From Phenylobacterium sp. (lineage in GTDB: Bacteria; Pseudomonadota; Alphaproteobacteria; Caulobacterales; Caulobacteraceae), in the NCBI RefSeq assembly GCF_024508875.1, contig NZ_JANINU010000003.1, forward strand, positions 1-64,000: a DNA stretch of 64,000 bases. Reading direction: 5' to 3'. Of the stretch, positions 7,595 to 15,884 are shown in pieces. Numbering within the stretch: the first letter of the stretch is position 1; the number at the start of each line of letters is the position of its first letter. The notes below the pieces were generated by a model that was not told the origin of the DNA, did no database searches, and saw only the letters and a program-made list of their open reading frames with translations. A program made the translations under genes and the position numbers.

Positions 7595-8994
7595 CACGCC
7601 GCCTCCGCCCGATCGAGGTCGACCCAAACCGTCCGCACAAGTTCCATGGGATCGTCGCACTCCACGACATGGTTCAGCCGGAACTCGTAGACGGGCCCGC
7701 GCTCGATATCCGCCGGCGTGAAGGCGAAGCCGTAGCTGGGCATCTCTTCGTGCTCGGGCATGTACATGTGGAAGAACCAGGGATTGCAGGCTTTGGCGAT
7801 CTGCGTGGCCATCTCCTGGGTGTCGGCCGTGGCGACGAACAGGACGCCAACCTCGCGCGGCGGGGGCGTCCCCTCGGGGACCTTCTCGCCCGTCACCGCA
7901 TTCCAGCCATACAGGCGTAGCGAGATGTGGAAGTCGCCGGCCGCCTCGCCGATGGTCGTGCGGACCCGGTGGTACAGCCGATCCAGCATCCGGTCGTGGA
8001 ACGCGTCGAGGTTGCGCAGCACGATCGGGTCCTGGATGCCCACCAGCATGACGGTCTGGAACCGGCCGCTGGACGCGCCCTCCAGCTTCATCGTGTAAGG
8101 CCGCGGCCGCCAGGCCGATCCCGTCACCCGGACGATGCGTTCGTTGACCTGCTGGTAGTCCGCCTCGGTGACGTCCAGCACCCCGCCCGGTTCGGTGAGC
8201 AGGAAGGGGTCGCTGTTCTCGTAGAGCATGTGGGCCGAGACGCTGTGCGGCGTGCAGGTGTTCACGGTGCTCAGCGGCTCCACGTCGAAGCCGTCCGCAT
8301 GGATGCTGAGCAGCACGCCCGAGCCGTCGACGGTCTTGATCGTGCACTGGGCGCCGCATTCGCCGATCTTGCCGGCGTGCCAGGCGGGGCCCAGCGGCGC
8401 GCCCTTCATGAGCGGATAGCAGGCGAGCACCGCGGTGTCGGTCGTGCGTCCGCCGAGCACGATGTCGGCCCCTGCCTGCAGCGCGGCGATGAACGGCTCC
8501 GGGCCCATGGCGGCGACGATGTGGTCGCAGGCGTCGACCGTGGCGTCGTCCAGCGACCCGACGGGGGGCAGCGGTCGGACGCGGCCCGCGGCGTTCTTCG
8601 CCTTGACCGTCTCCTTGCTGAGCTCGGAATAGAGCAGGGCGATCTTCGGGCGGATGCCCAGTTCGCGGGCCACCTCGACGGCGATGTCGCGGGTCCAGTC
8701 GAGGTTGCGGTCGCCGCCTGCCTGTCCCGAGGTGCCGACCACGATGGGGATCTTCGCCTCGTGCGCGGCCTTCATCAGGATCGTCAGGTCCCGCTTCACC
8801 GCGCCCTTGTTGTTCTTGGAGATCCCCAGCGCGAGGTAGGCGGCGCCGCTGTCGGTCGATCCGGCGTCGGTGGCGATGACGTGGGCGCCCTGCGCGATGC
8901 CGTGGCGCACCTCCTCCTCGCGGGCCCCTGCGCCCAACGACCCCGTGGGGACCAGGACCTTGATCGGTCCGTCGAAATGGGTCTGACCCGTCAT
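7594..8994 (-). CDS. AtuA-like acyclic terpene utilisation family protein (DUF1446)
   Basis: A 466-residue cytoplasmic protein of the DUF1446/AtuA family. Characteristic segments are VIATDAGSTDSGAAYL near residue 40, VVGTSGQAGGDRNL, IVLGGRTTDTAVLACYP and TVNTCTPHSVSAHMLYEN. AtuA itself is required for citronellol/geraniol breakdown in Pseudomonas, but most family members sit in other catabolic clusters and have no proven activity. Here it follows the CitMHS transporter by about 40 bases and is coupled to DUF4387, so it likely acts on the imported acid or its CoA derivative. Family is certain; substrate is not. Confidence 0.85.
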   Translation of the reverse strand: MTGQTHFDGPIKVLVPTGSLGAGAREEEVRHGIAQGAHVIATDAGSTDSGAAYLALGISKNNKGAVKRDLTILMKAAHEAKIPIVVGTSGQAGGDRNLDWTRDIAVEVARELGIRPKIALLYSELSKETVKAKNAAGRVRPLPPVGSLDDATVDACDHIVAAMGPEPFIAALQAGADIVLGGRTTDTAVLACYPLMKGAPLGPAWHAGKIGECGAQCTIKTVDGSGVLLSIHADGFDVEPLSTVNTCTPHSVSAHMLYENSDPFLLTEPGGVLDVTEADYQQVNERIVRVTGSAWRPRPYTMKLEGASSGRFQTVMLVGIQDPIVLRNLDAFHDRMLDRLYHRVRTTIGEAAGDFHISLRLYGWNAVTGEKVPEGTPPPREVGVLFVATADTQEMATQIAKACNPWFFHMYMPEHEEMPSYGFAFTPADIERGPVYEFRLNHVVECDDPMELVRTVWVDLDRAEAA

Positions 8995-9034
8995 TGCGCA
9001 CGCTCCTTCCGGCGATCGCGGACTTCACTGAGTT

Positions 9035-10327
9035 TCACAGGATGGCTCCGGTGGCGGCCGCCGCGCCGATGAGCACGAGGCTGAGCAGGCCGGCCCACTT
9101 CAGCCCGAAGCGCTGCATCGCGCCCACGTCGCAGCCGAGCAGGCTGGACACCAGGTAGACGGCCGCCACCAGCGGGCTGAGGCCGTGCACCGGCAGCCCG
9201 AGAAGGGAGGCTCGGGCGATCACTTCCGGCGCCACGCCGTAGTGCGCCGCCGTCTGGGCCACCACAGGCACGACCCCGAAGTAGTAGGCGTCGTTCGACA
9301 GCACGAACTGGAACGGGATGCTGAGGAAGGCCGTGACCACCCCCAGCCATGGGCCGAGCGCCTCGGGCACGACGACCATCACACCCTTGGCCATGGCGTC
9401 GATCATGCCGGTTCCGGTCATCACGCCGGTGAACAGGCCGGCGGCCAGGATGAGCAGCACGATGGGCAAGGCGTTCCCGGCATGGGCCTGCAACCGCGCC
9501 CGCTGGTCGGCGAGCGAGGGATAGTTGACCAGCATGGCCAGGGCGAAGCCGCCCATGAACACCAGCGGCAGCGGCAGGACGTGGGTGATCGCGCACCCGA
9601 GCACCGCCAGCGTCAGGATCAGGTTCAACCACAGCAGGCGGGGCCGCGCGGCCTCGGGATCCCGCTCGAACGCGATCGGCGCGCCCATGGCGCCCGACGC
9701 CAGGGCGACTCCGCTGGCCAGGCGTCCCCGCTCGCTGCGGCCGAGATGCCAGGCGATCGCCAACGTGCCCAAGACCCCGGCGGCGATGGTGGGAAGCAGC
9801 GGAATGAAGACATCGGCCGGATCGATGCGCAGCGCCGCGGCGGCCCGGCCCGAGGGCCCGCCCCAGGGGAACATGTTCATCACCGTATTGGCCGAGCCGA
9901 GGATCACGGCCAGCACCAGCGGGTTCATGCCCAGCCGCCGATAGACGGGCAGGAACGCGGTGATCGTGATGAGCGCCGTGGTGGCGCCGTCGCCGTCGAG
10001 GGCGACGATCAGCGCGACCGCGGCGGTCCCAAGGGCGATCCGCACGGGGTCGTCGCCAACCAGGCGCAGCACGCGAGAGACCAGCGGATCGAACAGCCCC
10101 GCATCGATCATCAGGGCGAAGTAGAGGACGGCGAACAGCAGCAGCGTCGCGGTGGGCGCGAGCTGGGCGATGCCGTCCACCGCCATCTTGCCAAGGTCGG
10201 CGCCGTGGCCCGCCACCACCCCGAACACCAGGGGCGTCAGGATCAGCGCGACCAGGGCCGACAGCCGCCGCGTCATGATCAGGATCATGAAGCTGGCCAC
10301 CATGGCGAAGCCGAGGACCATCAGCAT
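9035..10327 (-). CDS. CitMHS family citrate/tricarboxylate transporter
   Basis: A 430-residue polytopic inner-membrane protein with about eleven hydrophobic helices. The N-terminal MTRRLSALVALILTPLVFG, the segment GDGATTALITITAFLPVYRRLG, ANTVMNMFPWGGPSGRAA and FVLSNDAYYFGVVPV are typical of the CitM/CitH Mg- or Ca-citrate:proton symporters. It lies second in the minus-strand order TonB receptor, CitMHS, AtuA, DUF4387. This suggests uptake of a metal-chelated di- or tricarboxylate across both membranes. The true ligand could be citrate, an isomer or a related hydroxy acid. Confidence 0.87.
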   Translation of the reverse strand: MLMVLGFAMVASFMILIMTRRLSALVALILTPLVFGVVAGHGADLGKMAVDGIAQLAPTATLLLFAVLYFALMIDAGLFDPLVSRVLRLVGDDPVRIALGTAAVALIVALDGDGATTALITITAFLPVYRRLGMNPLVLAVILGSANTVMNMFPWGGPSGRAAAALRIDPADVFIPLLPTIAAGVLGTLAIAWHLGRSERGRLASGVALASGAMGAPIAFERDPEAARPRLLWLNLILTLAVLGCAITHVLPLPLVFMGGFALAMLVNYPSLADQRARLQAHAGNALPIVLLILAAGLFTGVMTGTGMIDAMAKGVMVVVPEALGPWLGVVTAFLSIPFQFVLSNDAYYFGVVPVVAQTAAHYGVAPEVIARASLLGLPVHGLSPLVAAVYLVSSLLGCDVGAMQRFGLKWAGLLSLVLIGAAAATGAIL

Positions 10328-10355
10328 GTCGCGCCCTCCAGGAACCCCGAAAGGC

Positions 10356-10381
10356 CCGCCGCCCCCGCGCGGGGACGGCGG
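10356..10381 (-). other. GC-rich intercistronic hairpin between TonB receptor and CitMHS genes
   Basis: Arms CCGCCG plus CCCC pair with GGGG plus CGGCGG around a GCGC loop. No uridine tract follows in either direction, so this is not a standard terminator. It may lower expression or stabilise the receptor mRNA between the two genes. Confidence 0.45.
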
Positions 10382-10429
10382 CAGGGGAGGAACTCAGGTC
10401 GGGACGGGCTTGCGCCGCGGGTCATCCGG

Positions 10430-12664
10430 TCACCACGCGGCGCGGAAGGTGACGCCGTATTGCCGCGGCGGGCCGTACTGGACGTACTGATAGACGCCGC
10501 CGTTGGTCTGCCAGATGCGGTATTCCTTGTTGCTCAGGTTGTGGCCCCAGACCTGGACGGAATACCGCTCGTCGACGTTGTAGGTCAGGCTGGCGTCCCA
10601 CAGCGTGCGCGCCTTCCGGTATTCATTGAAATCGTTGATGTTGTTGTCGAAGATGTCGCTCTGATAGTCCATCGTGAGCTGCGCGCGGACCCAGCCCCAT
10701 TCGGCGTCGCGCGAGCTCTGCAGCCCGACCTCGGCGACCACGGCGTGCTTCGGCGTGCGGCTCAGGCGGTTGCCCGAGCCATTGGCGAAGATCGGCGAGC
10801 CGTCCGCGCGGAAGCCGGAAGTCTGCGTGAACTTCGTGAAGTAGGGATGCAGGTAGGTGTAGCGGACGGCCGCGTCGAACCAGGGCACGGGCGCGGCGAT
10901 CACCTCGCTCTCCACGCCCTTGATGGTCGCGTCCGCCGTGTCGACGGTGACGCGGGTGCCCACGGGCCCGGCCGAGGCGTCCGGAACGACCTTCGCCGTC
11001 TGGAAGTCGCGGTAGTCCATCCAGAAGCCGGAGACGTTGGCGCGCAGGCGACGGTTGAACCAGTCGGTCTTGAGGCCGACCTCGTAGTTGGTGGCCTTCT
11101 CCGGCTCGGTGGGCGTACGCGCCAGGGCGGCCGAGCTCGGCTGTTCCTGGAACGCGCCCGACTTGAACCCCGTCGAGATGGTGGCGAAGGCGAAGACGTT
11201 CTCGTTGGCCCGGTAGTTGGCGCCGATGCGGTAGGTGAACCTCCCCTCGTCGAACACGCCCGGCGAGTTCGCGGTATCGTAGCTGGTCACCGGCGCGGCG
11301 ATCGATCCGGTGAGGCGCCGGGCCCGGACGGTCTTCTTCTCCTGGGTGTAGCGCCCCCCGGCGAACAGCTTCAGGCCGAAGTCGAAGCCGTATTCGGCCT
11401 CGCCGTAGACGGCGTAGCTGTTGTTCGTGGCGTCGCCGATGAACCGGTTGATGGTGGTGGGCGTGGCGGACTGCTGGGTCTCGCGTTCGCGGTGGATTTC
11501 GTCGCGGTTGTAGTAGAGGCCGGCCACCCAGGTCAGCGGCCCGCCGCCCAGCGACGACAGCCGGCTTTCCAGCGAATAGGAGTCGGTCCGCTCTTGGGCC
11601 AGGGTCTGGATCCCGGAGACGGGCAGGCCGCGCCGCGCGTTGGTCGCCGGATCGGTCCCGTCGAGGTCGTTGGCGACGTCGTAGTCCAGAGTTCGCCACG
11701 AGCCCTGGGTGGTCCAGGAGGCGAACCCCAGCGCTTCGGTGGTGAATTCGGCGCGCGCGCCGCCGGTGGTCGAGCGGGTGAAGCCGCGGTGGTCGGGATT
11801 GGTGCGGCCGGGCGGATCGTAGTCGGCGTAGCCCTTGCCTGGCGTGAACGGCAGGACGATCACGTTGTAGCGCGAGGCGTCCGACAGGTCCTGGTCGGCG
11901 ATGTCGCCGGACAGCAGCAGGTAGGAGGTCTCGCCGACGTCGGCGCGCACGTGCAGCCGCGCCGTCAGCTTGTGCTCGTCGTCCAGCGGCTGGCCGGTGA
12001 CCGTCTTGCGGAAGCCGTCGTTCGTGACGGCGCCCAGCACGAGGCGCGCGGCGACGCCGTCGACGATCGGCGCGTTGACCATCAGGTTCGCGTTCTTCTG
12101 GCCGTACTCCCCGATCGTGACCTGGGCGCTGGCCTCGACGCTGTCGACGGGCTTGGCGGTGATGAAGTTCACCGAGCCGGCCACCACGTTCTTGCCCAGC
12201 AGGGTGCCCTGCGGCCCCTTCAGCACCTCGACCCGCTCCAGGTCGTAGAAGTCGATCCCCAGCATCGGGGGGCGCGCGAGATAGACGCCGTCAAGGAACG
12301 CCACCGACGATGGGTCGCCACCCGCCGCCTGGCCGCCGCCGCCCACGCCGCGGAAATAGACGCGCGGCGAGCCCTTGGGGAACTCGTCGAAGCCCACGCC
12401 CGGCGTTACCTGCGCCATCCGGGTGAACTCGGTGACCCCGCGGGCCGCCAGTTGCTGGCCGGTGTAGGTGGTCAGGGTGATCGGCGCGCTCTGTTGCGAC
12501 TCGGCGCGCCGACGGGCGGTGACGACGATCTCCTCGATGGCGCCGACATGGTCGCCCGCGCTCGCCCCGCCGCTGGCGGCGGCGCTCTCCTGTGCCAAGG
12601 CCGGCGCAGCCGCCGTCGCGGCCGCCGTCGACAGCAGGAACGCCATGATATTGCGGTAGCTCAT
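10430..12664 (-). CDS. TonB-dependent outer-membrane receptor
   Basis: A 744-residue receptor with a signal peptide (about residues 1-25, ending APALAQ) and a TonB box EEIVVTARRR at residues 44-53. The plug domain carries VEVLKGPQGTLLGKN, and a 22-strand barrel ends in the aromatic C-terminus YGVTFRAAW. A strong ribosome-binding site (AGGGGAGG) precedes the ATG. It leads the minus-strand operon with CitMHS, AtuA and DUF4387, and diverges from a Crp/Fnr-type regulator, so it probably imports the substrate of that pathway. No siderophore-specific features are recognisable. Confidence 0.93.
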   Translation of the reverse strand: MSYRNIMAFLLSTAAATAAAPALAQESAAASGGASAGDHVGAIEEIVVTARRRAESQQSAPITLTTYTGQQLAARGVTEFTRMAQVTPGVGFDEFPKGSPRVYFRGVGGGGQAAGGDPSSVAFLDGVYLARPPMLGIDFYDLERVEVLKGPQGTLLGKNVVAGSVNFITAKPVDSVEASAQVTIGEYGQKNANLMVNAPIVDGVAARLVLGAVTNDGFRKTVTGQPLDDEHKLTARLHVRADVGETSYLLLSGDIADQDLSDASRYNVIVLPFTPGKGYADYDPPGRTNPDHRGFTRSTTGGARAEFTTEALGFASWTTQGSWRTLDYDVANDLDGTDPATNARRGLPVSGIQTLAQERTDSYSLESRLSSLGGGPLTWVAGLYYNRDEIHRERETQQSATPTTINRFIGDATNNSYAVYGEAEYGFDFGLKLFAGGRYTQEKKTVRARRLTGSIAAPVTSYDTANSPGVFDEGRFTYRIGANYRANENVFAFATISTGFKSGAFQEQPSSAALARTPTEPEKATNYEVGLKTDWFNRRLRANVSGFWMDYRDFQTAKVVPDASAGPVGTRVTVDTADATIKGVESEVIAAPVPWFDAAVRYTYLHPYFTKFTQTSGFRADGSPIFANGSGNRLSRTPKHAVVAEVGLQSSRDAEWGWVRAQLTMDYQSDIFDNNINDFNEYRKARTLWDASLTYNVDERYSVQVWGHNLSNKEYRIWQTNGGVYQYVQYGPPRQYGVTFRAAW

Positions 12665-12740
12665 GTAGCCTCCCCTTCCCTCGGGTCCCTTCAGGGACCT
12701 CTGACGCAGCTCCGCCCCGTCTGGAGGGCGAGCGACGGGA

Positions 12741-12788
12741 CGAATGCACCGGGACAGGGGGTTTCGTGCGCCACCCAGGTTGCATTCG
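12741..12788. promoter_or_regulatory. Spaced inverted repeat between TonB receptor and Crp/Fnr-type gene
   Basis: CGAATGCA at 12741-12748 and its exact inverse TGCATTCG at 12781-12788 flank 32 bases in the divergent intergenic region. The arrangement could be two operators for the neighbouring regulator, one for each promoter. Binding is inferred only from symmetry and position. Confidence 0.4.
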
Positions 12789-12830
12789 CGGGAATTTTGC
12801 CGGCCGCGGCATCGATGCTAGACGGCCGGC

Positions 12831-13526
12831 ATGCCGGATTGGTCGAGCCTGCCGGGCCTCCTCAGCCACGAGAACTGGATCGCGGCGCTGCCGGACAGCG
12901 TGCGGCAGGAGATTCTCCAGCGGATGATCCCGCGCGAACTCGCGGCCGGAGAGCCGCTGATCCACGCAGGCGCGCCTTCGCTCGGCATCTACCAACTGGA
13001 GGCGGGCTATCTGCGGCTGGTGGCCTATCACCCCGACGGCCGACAGACGCTCATCCTCGTCTACAGGCCGGGGAACTGCTTCTCGGAGTCGCCGCTCGTT
13101 GCCCGGCGGCCGCCGAACCACACGACGCTGGCGATGACCAACGCCAGGGTCCGGCTGCTGCCAACGGACGACTTCTGGACCCTGTACGAGCGCCACCCGG
13201 AGATCCCCGAGGCCCTCTGCCGCAAGTTCGCGAGCAGCATGAGCCGGCTGCTCACGCGCCGCGAGATCGCGGTCACGCGTCGCCTGCGCGAGATGGTGGC
13301 TTTCATTTTCTGCAACCTCGCGGAAGCCTGCGGCACGACCGAGGCCGACGGCACGATCACCATCGACCTGCCCCTCACCCAGAACGACCTGGCCGACCAC
13401 CTGACGGTCACCCGGCAAGCGGTTCAGCGCGAGGTCGGCGCGCTCAAGACGCAGGGCGCGCTGGCGAAGCGGGACGGCCTGTGGCGGGTGCTCGACCTCC
13501 CGAAACTGCGCCGCGTCGCGGCCTGA
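12831..13526 (+). CDS. Crp/Fnr family transcriptional regulator
   Basis: A 231-residue regulator. Residues 30-120 form a cyclic-nucleotide-binding-type barrel (LAAGEPLIHAGAPSLGIYQLE, with VYRPGNCFSE after it). The C-terminal winged helix includes LTQNDLADHLTVTRQAVQRE as the helix-turn-helix. There are no clustered N-terminal cysteines, so it is not an oxygen-sensing FNR with an iron-sulfur cluster. The cAMP-binding signature is not clear either. It is transcribed away from the TonB receptor operon and is the most obvious local regulator of it. Confidence 0.88.
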   Translation: MPDWSSLPGLLSHENWIAALPDSVRQEILQRMIPRELAAGEPLIHAGAPSLGIYQLEAGYLRLVAYHPDGRQTLILVYRPGNCFSESPLVARRPPNHTTLAMTNARVRLLPTDDFWTLYERHPEIPEALCRKFASSMSRLLTRREIAVTRRLREMVAFIFCNLAEACGTTEADGTITIDLPLTQNDLADHLTVTRQAVQREVGALKTQGALAKRDGLWRVLDLPKLRRVAA

Positions 13527-13545
13527 AGATCCGGAGTCGCGCGAC

Positions 13546-14478
13546 CTAGGTCGGCGCCGTGGTCCTGGCGACCTCGGTCCAGAAGGCTTCCGCCGCGGCG
13601 CTCTGGCGGGCCCGCGGCCGGTAGAGCCGGATCTGCATGGGCACGTCCCATTCCGCGCCGGACGCGCTGCGCACGAGTTCGCCGCAGGCGAGGTCGCGCT
13701 CGACGAGGCTGAGCGGCAGCCAGGCGCAACCCCGTCCCGCCCGCGCCATGGTCAGCAGCACCATGGCGAGGTGGGCCGTGAAGACCGACGCGAGCCACAC
13801 CGGCGCCTCGTGCGTACGGGTCGAGGCGATGATCCGCCCCATGCCCGAGGCCGGGCTGAAAGCCAGGTGCGCGACAGGCGAGTCGGCCGAGCCAGGCAAG
13901 GCGTGCATCGGCGCGGTCTCGCCGGCCGAGCGCGGAGCGCTTACGGGCACGAGGGTGTCCTCGCCCACGTCCAGATGGCGGAAATAGTTGGAGTCGAGCG
14001 CGGTCTGGGCGGCGGGATGATGGTGGCACAGCAGGAACTGCGCCTGCCCCTGCAACATCAGGCGCTCGCAGTCGGCCATGTTGTCGGTGACCAGGTTGAT
14101 GCTGGATTGCGATCCGCGCGCCGCCGCCGCGGCCGTTTCCACCCGCTCGAGCCAGGCGGGAAAGAACGTCAGCGACAGGACGTTGGTGCAGACGAAGCGC
14201 AGCGAGCTCGCCGAAGCCTGCGCCGCCTCGCGGACCAGTTCGCGACCCGACACCATCCGGCGCACGAGATCCTCCGCGATCGGGCGGAATTCGCGCCCCG
14301 CCGCCGTCAGTGCGACCCTATGGGTGTCGCGGTCGAACAGGGGCGCGCCGACCCAGTCCTCCAGCATCCGGATTCGGCGGCTGAAGGCTGGCTGCGAGAC
14401 GTTGCGGCGTTCGGCGGCGCGGGAAAAATGTCCGCAGTCCGCCAGCGTCAGAAAATCCTCGAGCCAGGCGAATTCCAT
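13546..14478 (-). CDS. LysR family transcriptional regulator
   Basis: A 310-residue regulator from the ATG at 14478 (MEFAWLEDFLTLAD). A longer reading adds 30 atypical residues and is unlikely. The N-terminal helix-turn-helix is GHFSRAAERRNVSQPAFSRRI, and the rest is a periplasmic-binding-protein-like effector domain. MEFAWLEDFL resembles regulators of hydroxyacid and dicarboxylate genes, but the target is unknown. It converges on the Crp/Fnr-type gene with 19 bases between stops and may control the adjacent catabolic island. Confidence 0.88.
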   Translation of the reverse strand: MEFAWLEDFLTLADCGHFSRAAERRNVSQPAFSRRIRMLEDWVGAPLFDRDTHRVALTAAGREFRPIAEDLVRRMVSGRELVREAAQASASSLRFVCTNVLSLTFFPAWLERVETAAAAARGSQSSINLVTDNMADCERLMLQGQAQFLLCHHHPAAQTALDSNYFRHLDVGEDTLVPVSAPRSAGETAPMHALPGSADSPVAHLAFSPASGMGRIIASTRTHEAPVWLASVFTAHLAMVLLTMARAGRGCAWLPLSLVERDLACGELVRSASGAEWDVPMQIRLYRPRARQSAAAEAFWTEVARTTAPT

Positions 14479-14528
14479 CTTCGGTCCGTCGAAGCCCCAG
14501 CGCGGCGCACCGGCCGCCGTCCCGGCTT

Positions 14529-14577
14529 TAGAGCGTGACGATCGAAAGTGTGAGCGCTTTCGGTCCACCTAGCGCTC
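14529..14577. repeat. Palindromic intergenic repeat (alphaproteobacterial hairpin type)
   Basis: Nested inverted repeats lie between the LysR start and the end of the outer-membrane efflux gene. An outer AGCG...CGCT pair encloses CGAAAG...CTTTCG. The form resembles the short extragenic palindromes (GAGCGTGA...CGAAA...TTTCG...GCGCTC) scattered through many alphaproteobacterial genomes. Copy number elsewhere cannot be judged from this window. Confidence 0.45.
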
Positions 14578-14630
14578 CGGCCACCGATGCGGAGCTTCGT
14601 TGAAGCAGGCGAACACGGACTTGCCGGGCG

Positions 14631-15884
14631 CTACTCCTCCGACAGCCACAGCTCGTGCGCGTCGAGGGCCATCTTCAGCAGCGTCCGCTGGGCTTCGGCC
14701 CGGGCCGCGAGCTCGAAGCGCCGGGCCTCGAACGCCTGTCGTTCGGCGGCGAGCCGGTCGGCCAGGTCGCGTTCGCCCAGCGCATAGGCGCGGGCGATGC
14801 GTTCCGCGGCCGTTCCGCTGGCCAGCCGGGCGGACTCGGCCTCCCGCCAGGCAGCCAGCGCGGTCTCGGCCGCCGCGGTGTCGGTCTGGGCGGTCATGCG
14901 GATCGTCCGCTCCATCATCCGGTAGCGGGCTTCCGCGCCGGAAGCCGCCGCGACCTGCCGATCGGCGATGGCGCTGCGGCGCGGCCCGCCGAAGGGGATC
15001 GACACGAAGATCCCGACGCCGGTCTCGTCGCCGCCCCGCTCGTTGAAGGTGCGGATCCCGAGGCTTGGGTCGGCGACGCGGTCGAGCCGGGCGCGGCGCG
15101 CAAGCGCCTGCTCGCGATCGGCGTCGGCCCTGGCCATCGTCAGCTCGTGGCTCCGCGCTACGATCAGTTCGGGCCAGGCCGCGAAGGGCCGCTCCGGCGG
15201 CTGCGGCGGCGTGAGCGCGGGCGAACGCTCCGGCGCGAGCCCAGGGTGCAGGTTGCGCAGCTCCAGCGCGGCCCGCCGCTCGGCCGACACCGATTGCTGG
15301 TGGGCGGCGCGCGCCCGCGCCAGCGCGCCCTGGGCCACCTGGAGGTCGAGCAGTGCGGCGTCCTTGAGCTCGACCCGCCGCTCCAGGGCCCGGACCTCGG
15401 CGCGATAGGCTTCGACCTCGGCCGCATCGATCTCGGTGCGTTCCGCCGCCTCGGCCCAGGCGATCCATCTGGCGGCCAGTTCGAGCGAGGCGTGGTGCCG
15501 GGCGTCCTCGACGCCGTCCGACGCCGCCTTCTCGCCGAACCGCCCCGCCGTGCGGTCCAGGGCCGCCTTGCCAGGAAGCCGCAGCCCGCGGCTGAGCTGG
15601 GCGGTCCATTCGCCGTAGCGGCCCTCGCCACGAACGCGGCGGTCGTCGAAGCCGGCGATCAGGGTCGTCTCGTGCTCGCCCACGGCGAGTTGCCGCGCCT
15701 CGGCCCTGGCCGCCGCCAGCCGCGCCTCGGCCTCGCCGACGCTGGGGTCCTCGTCGAGCGCCGTGCGGATAAGGCTGTCCGGCGGCAGGAAGGGCGGTCT
15801 CTGCAGGCCGGGCTCGGCGGACACCGGCGAGGCCACGGCGCAGCCGGCCGCAACCATGAAAACAAGACGTCGCAAGGTCATCAT
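14631..15884 (-). CDS. czcC: Outer-membrane efflux protein, TolC/CzcC family
   Basis: A 417-residue protein with a signal peptide (MMTLRRLVFMVAAGCAVASPVSA). Two long alpha-helical regions rich in Ala, Glu and Arg are separated by beta segments such as GVGIFVSIPFGGPRR, the arrangement of TolC-type outer-membrane channels. Its ATG overlaps the czcA stop (ATGA), placing it last in a czcB-czcA-czcC operon. It would form the exit duct of the tripartite metal pump. The metal cannot be deduced from this subunit. Confidence 0.85.
   Translation of the reverse strand: MMTLRRLVFMVAAGCAVASPVSAEPGLQRPPFLPPDSLIRTALDEDPSVGEAEARLAAARAEARQLAVGEHETTLIAGFDDRRVRGEGRYGEWTAQLSRGLRLPGKAALDRTAGRFGEKAASDGVEDARHHASLELAARWIAWAEAAERTEIDAAEVEAYRAEVRALERRVELKDAALLDLQVAQGALARARAAHQQSVSAERRAALELRNLHPGLAPERSPALTPPQPPERPFAAWPELIVARSHELTMARADADREQALARRARLDRVADPSLGIRTFNERGGDETGVGIFVSIPFGGPRRSAIADRQVAAASGAEARYRMMERTIRMTAQTDTAAAETALAAWREAESARLASGTAAERIARAYALGERDLADRLAAERQAFEARRFELAARAEAQRTLLKMALDAHELWLSEE

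Noticed and set aside
9185-13549. Very long plus-strand open frame (over 1,400 codons)
   Set aside because: It runs antisense to CitMHS and the TonB receptor, then shadows the Crp/Fnr-type gene in another frame. Its Arg/Gly/His-rich, low-complexity protein is the usual product of an open antisense frame in GC-rich DNA.
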